Below, piece after piece: positions 25,451-33,890 of a stretch of DNA of 64,000 nt. Source of the stretch: Bryobacterales bacterium (GTDB lineage Bacteria > Acidobacteriota > Terriglobia > Bryobacterales > Bryobacteraceae); the NCBI GenBank assembly GCA_003164035.1, contig PLRS01000035.1:1-64000 (forward strand), in the 5' to 3' direction. The translations under genes were made by a program, and so were the position numbers. Below the pieces are notes generated by a model. It worked only from the letters and a program-made list of their open reading frames with translations, searched no databases and was not told where the DNA came from. Each line of letters starts with the position of its first letter. Within the stretch, counting starts at the first letter, position 1.

Positions 25451-26467
25451 TCAAGTCAGGAATCCGGCCAGCCGCCCTCTTAGAAAGACCGCGTCGTTGT
25501 CGCATAGGTGGAACTGAAGCGGTAAGGGTTCCACCGGCCCGCCCTTCCGGAAGAGAAAGACCGGCGCCCGCGCGCGCAATCGCATTCCCGCCTGTGCGGC
25601 GGCGTTGGCGCTGGCTACAGTCGCGCAACTCGCCACCAACTCGGAAGTATCGGTGTGCTGCCGCGCCGCGTCCTGCGCCAGGTGAAACGCCGTGCGCCAA
25701 TTCTCCGCGGACGGGTCTTCCAGCCACACGCCGGCCACGCGAGTTTGCTCCCGAAGAACTGACAGAGCGAAAAAACCCGCTTTTCGGCCCTCGTTAACAA
25801 TGGCGTAGGTCTGACAGCGCGCCACCGGGCATCGGTCGAGATACCGGAAGAACGACGCGTCGCGCTCACTGCCAGGGACGGCCGCATCCTCCGCGCCGCC
25901 CGCGCCCGCCTCGACGGCAGCCCACCCGCGTTCGATTGCCACGGGCGGACTTCTCGACCACCAGACGTTCCGCGCCAAGCGCACTGGCAGGCGCAGATCC
26001 TTTCTCTGGTGCTGCAGCATTTGACGCCACGGCCGGATCGGGCGTGCCCAAATCGGCGCTTCCGCAACCGTGCGGAAGCCGAACCTCGGCAGAACGGACT
26101 GCGTCGTCTCCGAGCCGCCAATGGAGTACACAAAATCGTACTCCTTGGTCAGGCGCTGCAATAACGATACTCCGGCGCCGGGCGCCTCCGGGTCCGACCC
26201 CCAGTCGATCATGTGGACTCCGCGCTCACGGCTTGCCCCGTTCCGCACCGTGACCGGCCACACCCCGGCGTGCGCCACGATTCGCCCGTTCCTTTCCATC
26301 GCGAACGACCGCGGCTCCAGCCAATCCGCGCGCGGCTCCCAGTACTTCCATCGCAACAGAGATGGCTCCACAAAAGGCGCATCATGATTGACCGAAAAGG
26401 CGCGTACCAGGAATTCAACGATCTCGGTCTCGTCGTCTGGGGTGGTCGCCCGAAAAATAGAGCTCAT
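25451..26467 (-). CDS. GNAT-fold acyltransferase
   Basis: A 338-residue protein with a GNAT N-terminal half: FRATTPDDETEIVEFLVRAF starts the fold, then SLLRWKYWEPR, GRIVAHAGVWPVTV and a long helix near VSLLQRLTKEYDFVYSIGG. The GNAT acyl-CoA loop is only partly conserved, so the donor is unclear (acyl-CoA or the neighbouring acyl-ACP). The C-terminal half has a second, degenerate copy of the fold. A 90-bp gap with repeat R2 separates it from the FkbH gene upstream, which is transcribed in the same direction. It probably modifies the same unit as FkbH and ACP. Confidence 0.65.
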   Translation of the reverse strand: MSSIFRATTPDDETEIVEFLVRAFSVNHDAPFVEPSLLRWKYWEPRADWLEPRSFAMERNGRIVAHAGVWPVTVRNGASRERGVHMIDWGSDPEAPGAGVSLLQRLTKEYDFVYSIGGSETTQSVLPRFGFRTVAEAPIWARPIRPWRQMLQHQRKDLRLPVRLARNVWWSRSPPVAIERGWAAVEAGAGGAEDAAVPGSERDASFFRYLDRCPVARCQTYAIVNEGRKAGFFALSVLREQTRVAGVWLEDPSAENWRTAFHLAQDAARQHTDTSELVASCATVASANAAAQAGMRLRARAPVFLFRKGGPVEPLPLQFHLCDNDAVFLRGRLAGFLT

Positions 26468-26477
26468 CTAATCCCTT

Positions 26478-26525
26478 GTGGGGCAGGTTGGTAACCTGCC
26501 GGCCGATTGTCAATCGGCCGTGCCG
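26478..26525. repeat. Intergenic repeat R2, copy 1
   Basis: The repeat begins GTGGGGCAGGTTGGTAACC, which folds as GGCAGGTT/AACCTGCC, followed by GGCCGATTGTCAATCGGCC, a second hairpin. A close copy lies at 49999-50043, and related short forms at 44953 and 53518. It fills most of the gap between two genes. Confidence 0.75.
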
Positions 26526-26557
26526 GCCAGTGACAAACTCCGCCATTTCCCGTCACC

Positions 26558-28303
26558 CTACCCCTCCTCCGTCACCACAACCGAATGCGGCAATTCGTGC
26601 TCGCCGGCAAATTTCTCCCTTTGCAGAATCCAGCCTTCTGTCGGGTCGGCGGCGAGATGGATCTGCCGAAGGAACTCCTGCAGCGGTTGGTTCCGCTCCG
26701 TCGGCTGGAACTTAAGAGAGATACTCTCCGCTCCGCTCGATCCAAACAGATACTCCAGGGTATGAAATTCGATGCGCCGAGAGAACGCGCGGCAACTCAT
26801 CACCCACGTCCCGATTTCCAGGCGCCCCGCGGCTCGCTTCCCCGCCACCACGCCGATCGCGCCCAAGGGCCCGAACTTGTCCTCATAGGACACGCTGACC
26901 ACGAAGCTCGCCGGGTCTTCCAGACGGCGCAGCCACTCTCCCTCCGTCAGGCGCACCCCGTTGAGGTTGAATTGATTCGTCTTATTGATCAGTTCCAGCA
27001 GCCGCTTATTGCCGCTGTCCTTGCGCGCGTCAAAGCTCACCTTTCCCTCAAGCCCCTTCATGAATTCGCCGAATCCGCCGCTGTCCCCCTGTCTTGCCGC
27101 TTCCTTGAATTGCCCGCTCGCGCGAATACTGGCCTGCCGCAGCGCGTCTTCGCGAAACACCGCGGGCTTGCCAAACAGGTCGCGAAGCTGCTCCAGCAGT
27201 TCCACTACCTTGGCCGGAGAGCCGTTCGGAAAAGGCAGGCACGTCATGGTTGGGAACCCTGTCCGCACTTCGTCGAGTTCCAGCGGACTATCGTCCACAA
27301 ACACAACGCCCTCCGCCCCGATGTTCCACTCCTGCAGTATCCCGGCAACCGAGCGCGACTTCGGCCCCCAATCCGCGAAGACCGGATAGAAGGCATCCCC
27401 GGAGATGTAAAGATCGCTGCGCAAAAGCGCCTCTTTCACCACCGCTATTTCGTTCTTCGAGGCAATCGCCAATAGCACGCCCATCTCGGAAAGGTGGCGC
27501 AATTCCTGCTGGTAAAGTCCATGCATTTGGGCGTGCTCGGCCAGGCTCCAGCTCACTCGCCCCACCCCGATCTCGCCAACCACCCCCGACCAGAGAGTCT
27601 CGTCTAAGTCCGTGATGAGCCCCTTCATCGGGCTTGGCGGGTAAAGCAACATGACTAACTGGCTGGCCAGGGCGGAAGCATGGCCAAGGCTATAAGGGAA
27701 TCCGGCCGCCAGTTCCATCTTGGCATCCAGGCGGGATCCCTCCGGGCTGAGTCTCGCCAACCTGGAAGGGTTCAGGATGCTGACATTGCCAATGACCGCC
27801 GCCTCCGCCAGGAATCCCGCGGTCTGTTTCTCCAACTCCACTTCGATCGGGCTCATTTGCCACCCTGCCGTATGCCCAGCCAGCGAATTCGAAAGAGTGG
27901 GCGCAACCAACGCCACCGCCATCCTGGAAGCGAGATCCGCCAGTTTCGCGAGAAAGCAAGCCCAGCGGCCAGCCGAGCTTCGAAGTATGTCCTGCTGAAC
28001 GGAGAGGCCCCAGCCGCCCGCGCTTCGGAGTCCCAACCGGGGATCGAGATCGCTCCGCTCGATTACGACGGCCGCCGCCGTGGCACCGGACGATACGGCC
28101 TTCAAAAGCGTACCCTCGAGATCCCCGTAAAGCCCGGTCCAAACCTCGGCCCTCTCCCCCGGAAAGCGTTCCGAGAAGTACGCCTTCAGGAACGTTTCCA
28201 GGTGGAGGGGCTGAAATCCGCAGGCCAGAAAAATCTCGCTCCGTAAGCTCGATTTGGCCGCTTGTTTCAGCACCGCAAGTGCTTGATTAAGAGTCAATTC
28301 CAC
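26558..28303 (-). CDS. FkbH-like HAD-IIIC enzyme
   Basis: A 581-residue protein of full FkbH length. A helical or partial hydrolase-like N-terminal part (1-220) is followed by the HAD-IIIC core: ITDLDETLWSGVVGE (Asp232 and Asp234), KNE and FVDDSPLE. The C-terminal 200 residues include a GNAT-like part with DKFGPLGAIGVVAG and WVMSCRAFSRRIEFHTLEYL. FkbH enzymes take 1,3-bisphosphoglycerate and load a glyceryl group on an ACP. The start is GTG 28303. With the nearby ACP it would supply a glyceryl-ACP or related unit to the glycan enzymes in this locus. Confidence 0.82.
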   Translation of the reverse strand: MELTLNQALAVLKQAAKSSLRSEIFLACGFQPLHLETFLKAYFSERFPGERAEVWTGLYGDLEGTLLKAVSSGATAAAVVIERSDLDPRLGLRSAGGWGLSVQQDILRSSAGRWACFLAKLADLASRMAVALVAPTLSNSLAGHTAGWQMSPIEVELEKQTAGFLAEAAVIGNVSILNPSRLARLSPEGSRLDAKMELAAGFPYSLGHASALASQLVMLLYPPSPMKGLITDLDETLWSGVVGEIGVGRVSWSLAEHAQMHGLYQQELRHLSEMGVLLAIASKNEIAVVKEALLRSDLYISGDAFYPVFADWGPKSRSVAGILQEWNIGAEGVVFVDDSPLELDEVRTGFPTMTCLPFPNGSPAKVVELLEQLRDLFGKPAVFREDALRQASIRASGQFKEAARQGDSGGFGEFMKGLEGKVSFDARKDSGNKRLLELINKTNQFNLNGVRLTEGEWLRRLEDPASFVVSVSYEDKFGPLGAIGVVAGKRAAGRLEIGTWVMSCRAFSRRIEFHTLEYLFGSSGAESISLKFQPTERNQPLQEFLRQIHLAADPTEGWILQREKFAGEHELPHSVVVTEEG

Positions 28304-28388
28304 CTATTCAGAGCTTACAACAACCCCGGGCACGGGCGAGTCCTCCCGCCAGGCAGAGTGTCGCCGGAATGAAAATCCTGGTAGTAGA

Positions 28389-29759
28389 CTATCGCAGCGA
28401 CCGGCTGATTTTCTCCTTGTATTCTCCAGCTTTTTGCAGGATCTGCGCCTGGTTCAGTGTCAGAATCCTGGCATCCCGCACCACCGCCCTGCCGTTCACC
28501 ATCACGTCGCGCACGTCGTCGCCCTTTAAGGCATAGACCATTTGCGAAATCGGGTCGTACAATGGCACGGCGTTGGGGCGGTCGAGCCGTACCGTGATCA
28601 TATCGGCGCGTTTTCCCGGTTCGAGCGAGCCGATCTCTTTTTCCATTCCCAGCACCCGCGCCCCGCCGATGGTCGCCATCTCCAACGCTTGCCCCGCCGG
28701 CAAAACCTGCGGATCGAGAGCCGTAACTTTTTGCAGTTTCGCCGCCAGGTCCATCTCTTCAAACATGTTGAAGTCGTTGTTGCTGCCCGCCGGACCGTCC
28801 GGCCCCAGGCCCACATCGATTCCAAGCTGCAACATGCGCACCACCGGCGCCACCCCGCTGGCCAGCTTCATATTGCTCGATGGGCAATGCGCCACGCCCA
28901 CGCTGTGCGCTTTCAAAATCGCCAGGTCCGTTTCGTTCGCCCAAACGCAATGCGCCGCCACCGTGCGGCCGTTGAATACGCCCAGGCTTTCGAGCGTCTC
29001 GATGGCGGTCATGTGGCGCGCCGCCAGCGCGTCGTCGTTTTCTTTCCGCGTCTCCGCCACGTGAATCAGCAGCGGCGCGTGGTGCCGGTTGGCCAGCGCG
29101 CGTGCCGCCTTCAGCGTCTCGTCCGAATTCGTATAGAGAGCGTGCGGCGCCACCGCCGAAACCACCAAAGGATCGCCCGCGAAACGCGTCAGGTACTTTT
29201 CCGTAAAGGCCAGCGCATCCGCCGGCGTCTTCGCGTCGGCCACCGGAAATCCGATGATGGTCTCGCCCAACACGCCTCGCATCCCGGCTTCCTTCGACGC
29301 TTCCGCCACCACGTCCTCGAAGTAATACATATCGGTGAACGTGGTGGTGCCGGAAAGCAGCATTTCCAGGCATCCCAGCCGCGTGCCCCAGCGCACGAAG
29401 TCGGCGCTGACGTTTTTGGCCTCGGCGGGAAAGATGTACTTTTCGAGCCAGTCCTCGAGCTTGCGATCGTCCGCGATACCCCGAAACAGCGACATCGCGG
29501 CGTGCGTATGCGTGTCGATCAGTCCCGGCGCCAGAATCGCGTCCGGCCGGTCCAGCCGTTGCCGGGCCTGAAAGCGGGCATCGATTTCGGCTTTCGGTCC
29601 CACCGCCAGAATCGCGCCGCCCCGTACCGCCACCGCGCCCTGCTCGATCACCCGCTGCGCCGCGTCCTCGGTGATCACATAGCGCGCGCTCCAGATCCAG
29701 TCCGCCTGCTCGGCGAACAGGCTCGAAACGAACAGGAGAAAGCTACAAATACGAAGCAT
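28389..29759 (-). CDS. Amidohydrolase, MTA/SAH-deaminase-like, with a signal peptide
   Basis: A 456-residue amidohydrolase. Metal ligands: His-x-His in DTHTHAAMSLFRG, His in APHALYTNSD and HVAET, and an Asp in GLGPDGPAGSNN; HCVWANETD and HCPSSNMKL also match 5-methylthioadenosine/S-adenosylhomocysteine deaminases (MtaD/TrzN group). Unusually a hydrophobic leader (MLRICSFLLFVSSLFAEQ) precedes the catalytic part, suggesting export. It is last in the nucleoside operon; its start overlaps the end of cdd by 17 bases. The exported form is seen; the substrate is inferred. Confidence 0.85.
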   Translation of the reverse strand: MLRICSFLLFVSSLFAEQADWIWSARYVITEDAAQRVIEQGAVAVRGGAILAVGPKAEIDARFQARQRLDRPDAILAPGLIDTHTHAAMSLFRGIADDRKLEDWLEKYIFPAEAKNVSADFVRWGTRLGCLEMLLSGTTTFTDMYYFEDVVAEASKEAGMRGVLGETIIGFPVADAKTPADALAFTEKYLTRFAGDPLVVSAVAPHALYTNSDETLKAARALANRHHAPLLIHVAETRKENDDALAARHMTAIETLESLGVFNGRTVAAHCVWANETDLAILKAHSVGVAHCPSSNMKLASGVAPVVRMLQLGIDVGLGPDGPAGSNNDFNMFEEMDLAAKLQKVTALDPQVLPAGQALEMATIGGARVLGMEKEIGSLEPGKRADMITVRLDRPNAVPLYDPISQMVYALKGDDVRDVMVNGRAVVRDARILTLNQAQILQKAGEYKEKISRSLR

Positions 29760-30129
29760 CGAAGGGCTTAGGGAACAGATCTTTCAAACGATAGGTTTCC
29801 ATCTTGCCGGCCAGGTTCACCAGGTCGAGTTCCACGTCCCCGCAAAACTCCCAGAGGATTTGCCGGCAGGCGCCACACGGTGGGGTCAGTAGTTCCGTAT
29901 CGGCCGCTACCACCACCCGCCGAAACTTGCGGGCGCCCTCGGAAATCGCTTTGAACACCGCCACGCGCTCGGCGCAAACCGTCAGACCATAAGTGGCGTT
30001 CTCCACGTTGCAACCGGTGTGAATGCGCCCCAACGCGTCTTCGATCGCCGCCCCCACCCGAAACTTCGAGTAAGGCGCAAAAGCATTCTCCCTCGCGGCC
30101 AAGGCCGCCGCAATCAGTCGGTCGTTCAT
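29743..30129 (-). CDS. cdd: Cytidine deaminase
   Basis: A 128-residue homotetrameric-type cytidine deaminase. Zinc site residues are visible: Cys52-Ala-Glu54 (catalytic Glu54) and Pro-Cys85-Gly-Ala-Cys88, plus the substrate motif NVENATYG. It turns cytidine and deoxycytidine into uridine forms for the phosphorylase of the same operon. ATG 30129 has no strong ribosome binding site. Its end overlaps the amidohydrolase start by 17 bases. Confidence 0.95.
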   Translation of the reverse strand: MNDRLIAAALAARENAFAPYSKFRVGAAIEDALGRIHTGCNVENATYGLTVCAERVAVFKAISEGARKFRRVVVAADTELLTPPCGACRQILWEFCGDVELDLVNLAGKMETYRLKDLFPKPFDASYL

Positions 30130-30167
30130 TCGTTTCTACTGAGAACTGTCTGCTGACAACTGTCTAC

Positions 30168-30977
30168 TCATTCCGCCAGCGCCGGCAGTAGCGCCCTCAA
30201 AAGCCGCACCAGCGTGTCCCGCACCATCTCCCCGGCTTCCAGCACTTCCTCGTGATGAATCTTCTGCGGCAGCACACCCGCCGCCATATTGGTCACCGTG
30301 GAGATTCCCAAGACTTTCATCCCCATATGGTTGGCCACAATCGCTTCCGCTACCGTCGACATCCCTACCAGGTCGGCGCCTATTGCGCGTAGGTACCGGA
30401 TTTCAGCCGGCGTCTCGTAACTCGGGCCGAGCATGGCGGCGTACACGCCTTCCGGTAGAAAGATGCACAAATCCACGGCTACGCGCTTGGCAATCTCCCG
30501 ATATGCCCGCGAATAAACCTCGGACATATCCGGAAAACGCGGCCCCAGAGAGTTGTCGTTCGGGCCCACCAGCGGATTCGATCCCTGCAGATTGATGTGA
30601 TCGGAAATTAGCACCAATCCGCCCCGTTCAAGCTGGGTGTTGATGCCGCCGGCGGCATTGGTGAAAACCAGCGACCGCACCCCGACCGCGTGCAGCACCC
30701 GTACCCCGTGGGTCACCTGCGCCGGCGTGTAGCCTTCGTAAAGGTGCGCCCGCCCCGCCATCGCCGCCACCTGCAGCTCGCCCAGCTTGCCCACCACCAG
30801 TTTGCCGGCGTGACCCACCGCCGTCGAAAGCGGCCAGCCCGGAATCTCCGCGTACGGAATTTCCGCCGGATCGGTCAACTCCTCGGCGAAAGCCCCCAAC
30901 CCGCTTCCCAACACCACGCCCATGGTTGGCCGCAGAGCCGTGCGTTGTTCAATCAGAAGTTTGGCTTCCTCGATCAC
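30168..30977 (-). CDS. punA: Purine nucleoside phosphorylase (trimeric PNP type)
   Basis: A 269-residue protein of the trimeric PNP family. Visible blocks: GSGLGAFAE (phosphate loop), [37 protein letters not shown] (purine site) and [12 protein letters not shown]. It splits inosine and guanosine to bases and ribose-1-phosphate. GTG 30977 is preferred: it overlaps the stop of nupC as GTGA and gives the family N-terminus; the longer frame from 31136 translates nonsense. The end is TGA-linked through the same transcript to cdd (38-bp gap). Confidence 0.93.
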   Translation of the reverse strand: MIEEAKLLIEQRTALRPTMGVVLGSGLGAFAEELTDPAEIPYAEIPGWPLSTAVGHAGKLVVGKLGELQVAAMAGRAHLYEGYTPAQVTHGVRVLHAVGVRSLVFTNAAGGINTQLERGGLVLISDHINLQGSNPLVGPNDNSLGPRFPDMSEVYSRAYREIAKRVAVDLCIFLPEGVYAAMLGPSYETPAEIRYLRAIGADLVGMSTVAEAIVANHMGMKVLGISTVTNMAAGVLPQKIHHEEVLEAGEMVRDTLVRLLRALLPALAE

Positions 30978-32170
30978 AGCAACATTCCGGCAATGCAGGC
31001 AGACATGAAATTGGCCATCGTCCCGGCCGCTACCGCCCGCAGTCCCAACCGCGCCAGGTCGGATTTGCGGCGCGGCGCCAGCGCCCCGATGCCCCCGATC
31101 TGAATCGCGATGGAGCTGAAATTGGCGAACCCGCACAAAGCGTAAGTCGCAATCACGAAGGAGCGCGGGTCGAGCGATTTCTCCATCGGCCCCAGTTTCA
31201 GAAATGCCACGAATTCATTCAGCGCCAGACGCGTTCCCAGCAGATTGCCGATCGCCCCGGCGTCCTTCCACGGCACCCCCATCAGCCACGCCACCGGCGA
31301 AAAAATTACTCCGAAAATCTGCTCCAACGACGTGTGCGCCCAGCCAAGCATGCCGTTCAGCATCGCGATCAGCGCCAGAAAGGCGATCAGCATGGCGGCA
31401 ATGTTCAGCACCAGTTGCACGCCGTCGCCCGCGCCCCGCGCCGCTGCATCGATAAGGTTGACCCCGGTCTTCTCGATCTTCAGCTCCACCTTGCCCGCCG
31501 TCACCGGCTTCTCCGTTTCGGGAACGAATATTTTGGCCAGCATAATCGTGGCCGGCGCGGTCATGATCACCGCCGTCAACAGGTGTGTGATCGATACCCC
31601 GGCGATCTTCACGTACGCCGCCATCACCGAGCCCGACACGTGCGCCATCCCGCTGGTCATGACCGTGAACAGTTCCGATTCCGTCAGCCCGTCCAGAAAC
31701 GGCCGGATCGTCAGCGGCGCTTCCGTCTGCCCCATGAAAATGCTCGCCGCCACGTTCAGCGACTCGGCTCCGCTCACCCCCATCGCCTTCTGCATCCCGA
31801 TCGCCATGCCCCGCACGATCCACTGCATGATGCCCAGGTAGTACAAAATCGAAAAAAACGAGGTGATGAAAATAATGATCGGCAGTACCTGAAACGCGAA
31901 CACCACGCCCATTGGCCCCGTCCCCGTCCCCAGCGGACCGAAGACGAACTTGGTGCCTTCTTCCGTGTACGCCAGCATGGCGTTCACGCCCGCGCCGATG
32001 ATTTGAAAAACCCGCCCGAAACCCGTCTTCAGCACCAGGAGGGCCAATAGGAACTGCAACCCCAGACCCCACGCGATCAACCTCAGTTTGATCTCGCGCT
32101 TGTGGCTCGAGAACAGCCACGCGACCCCAAGCAGCACCACTAGGCCCAGCAGCCCGGTGTAGCGGCCCAT
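30974..32170 (-). CDS. nupC: Concentrative nucleoside transporter (NupC/CNT family)
   Basis: A 398-residue membrane protein of normal CNT length, with a hydrophobic N-terminus, the re-entrant-loop motif [15 protein letters not shown], the block [21 protein letters not shown], and C-terminal EFVAFLKLG and [11 protein letters not shown]. It takes up nucleosides with a cation. The ATG directly follows the stop of the upstream phosphorylase (TAG then ATG), so the two are translationally linked. It feeds nucleosides into the enzymes of the operon. Confidence 0.93.
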   Translation of the reverse strand: MGRYTGLLGLVVLLGVAWLFSSHKREIKLRLIAWGLGLQFLLALLVLKTGFGRVFQIIGAGVNAMLAYTEEGTKFVFGPLGTGTGPMGVVFAFQVLPIIIFITSFFSILYYLGIMQWIVRGMAIGMQKAMGVSGAESLNVAASIFMGQTEAPLTIRPFLDGLTESELFTVMTSGMAHVSGSVMAAYVKIAGVSITHLLTAVIMTAPATIMLAKIFVPETEKPVTAGKVELKIEKTGVNLIDAAARGAGDGVQLVLNIAAMLIAFLALIAMLNGMLGWAHTSLEQIFGVIFSPVAWLMGVPWKDAGAIGNLLGTRLALNEFVAFLKLGPMEKSLDPRSFVIATYALCGFANFSSIAIQIGGIGALAPRRKSDLARLGLRAVAAGTMANFMSACIAGMLL

Positions 32171-33475
32171 CTACCCGACCACTTCCAGAATCAGCTCCCG
32201 CTCGTCCGGCTTCTGCCCCGAAATATGGAACGCGTCCTCCACTACCTCGGCCGCGTCTTCCAGGCGGTCTTCCTTGGTGTGATAAATGCGGCACAGCACC
32301 GAGCCCGCTTCCACCTTCTCGCCGGCCTTCACTTCCAGAATGATTCCCACCGCCGGGTCGATCGAGTCTTCCTTCTTGTCCCGCCCCGCCCCGATCATGT
32401 TGCTCGCCACCCCTATATCCTCGGCGTTGATCGAACTCACGTAACCGCCCCGCGGCGAAAGCACCTCCCGCATCCCGGTGGCGTTCGGCAGCAGTTCGAA
32501 CCTGTCCAGCGCCAATGCGTTGCCCCCCTGCGCGCTTACCGCTTGCTTGAACTTCTTGTACGCCGAGCCGTCCACCAGGTGTTGCTCCGCCACCCGCCGC
32601 GCTTCATCGAGCGTGGGTGTCTTCTTGCCCAGGAAAATCATCCGCGCCGCCAGTTCCAGGCTGAGCTTGGTCAGGTCCCCAGGCCCGGAGTTCTGCAGCG
32701 TTTGCGACGCCTCCATCACTTCCAGCGCGTTGCCCACCGCGAAGCCCAGCGGCTGGTTCATGTCCGTGATCAGCGCCTGCACCTTCTTGTCCATCCGCCG
32801 CCCGATCCCCACCATCGTCTGCGCCAGCCGCCGCGCGTCCACCTGCTTCTTCATGAACGCGCCCGTGCCCACCTTTACATCCAGCACCAGCGCGTCGATC
32901 CCCTCGGCCACTTTCTTCGACATGATCGAAGATGAAATCAGCGGAATCGATTCCACTGTCGCCGTCACATCGCGCAACGCATACAACTTGCGGTCCGCCG
33001 GAGCCAGCCGTTCGCTCTGGCCAATGAAACAAAGCCCTATTTCCGACAGTTGCTTATGAAACTGCTCGGAGGTGAGGTCGGTGTGAAAGCCCGGTATCGA
33101 TTCCAGTTTGTCCAGCGTGCCGCCGGTGTGCCCCAGCGCCCGCCCCGACATCATCGGCACCACCACCCCCGCCGACGCCGCCAGCGGCGCCACGATCAGG
33201 CTGGTCTTGTCCCCCACTCCCCCCGTGGAGTGCTTGTCCACCTTCACTCCCGGAATCGACGACAAGTCGACCGTCTCGCCGGAGCGCAGCATGCACTCCG
33301 TCAGCCGGGTAACCTCACGGTCCGACATCCCGGAAAAATAGACGGCCATCAGAAACGACGACATCTGGTAGTCCGGGATCTCCCCTTTGGTGTAGCCCTC
33401 CACCAGATATTCGATTTCCTCGGGTGTCAGTTCTTCGCCGTCGCGCTTGCGCTGGATCAAGTCAACTGTACGCAT
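32171..33475 (-). CDS. deoA: Pyrimidine/thymidine nucleoside phosphorylase
   Basis: A 434-residue protein of the NP-II family. The phosphate-binding block KHSTGGVGDKTSL is at residues 81-93, with SGRALGHTGGTLDKLES and SSIMSKKVAEG, which form the active site. The length and C-terminal domain (SPRGGYVSSINAED, then GAGRDKKEDSIDPAVG) are normal. It is first in the operon. Substrate could be thymidine, deoxyuridine or uridine. Upstream, a 400-bp gap with repeats leads to a divergent gene, so its promoter lies close to 33476-33520. Confidence 0.94.
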   Translation of the reverse strand: MRTVDLIQRKRDGEELTPEEIEYLVEGYTKGEIPDYQMSSFLMAVYFSGMSDREVTRLTECMLRSGETVDLSSIPGVKVDKHSTGGVGDKTSLIVAPLAASAGVVVPMMSGRALGHTGGTLDKLESIPGFHTDLTSEQFHKQLSEIGLCFIGQSERLAPADRKLYALRDVTATVESIPLISSSIMSKKVAEGIDALVLDVKVGTGAFMKKQVDARRLAQTMVGIGRRMDKKVQALITDMNQPLGFAVGNALEVMEASQTLQNSGPGDLTKLSLELAARMIFLGKKTPTLDEARRVAEQHLVDGSAYKKFKQAVSAQGGNALALDRFELLPNATGMREVLSPRGGYVSSINAEDIGVASNMIGAGRDKKEDSIDPAVGIILEVKAGEKVEAGSVLCRIYHTKEDRLEDAAEVVEDAFHISGQKPDERELILEVVG

Positions 33476-33890
33476 TATGAGACACTTAGCCTAGCATCCC
33501 AAGGGGTCTAATGTAAAGGCGCTAGTACCAGCCCCCGTGGCGCGGGCTGTCAAGCCTGTCCCCATGGGCCCTGCGGCCCACCAAAATTGATGAAATCCCG
33601 CGGCACTCGTAACCGAGCCGCGACCGCGAGGGAGCGGTTTCCGCGCCTAAACCCTGAAATCCCCAGATCGGTTCAGCACCCGCATGCCACGCTACAGTCC
33701 AACCGAGGCGCATCTAAGCGAAAACACCGCTGCCAATTCACGTGTTCCCCCAAGTACAAAAGTCCACTTTTGCAGAGTTTTGCCCTAGACTCCTATCCCC
33801 GGCCTCCCTGCCGCCCTCCCACCCGCCGATATGGTGAATGTCACCCGAGCGTTTCAAGCGCGGGTTTCATTCGAAAGGGATAAAGAACGA
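33476..33890. repeat. Repeat-filled divergent region with R7 and R1 copies
   Basis: This 415-bp gap holds an R7-type copy at 33537-33582 (GTGGCGCGGGCTGTCAAGCC, then CCATGGGCCCTGCGGCCC) and R1 at 33615-33640. No gene is supported. The promoters of both the nucleoside operon and the large secreted gene must lie here. Confidence 0.65.
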
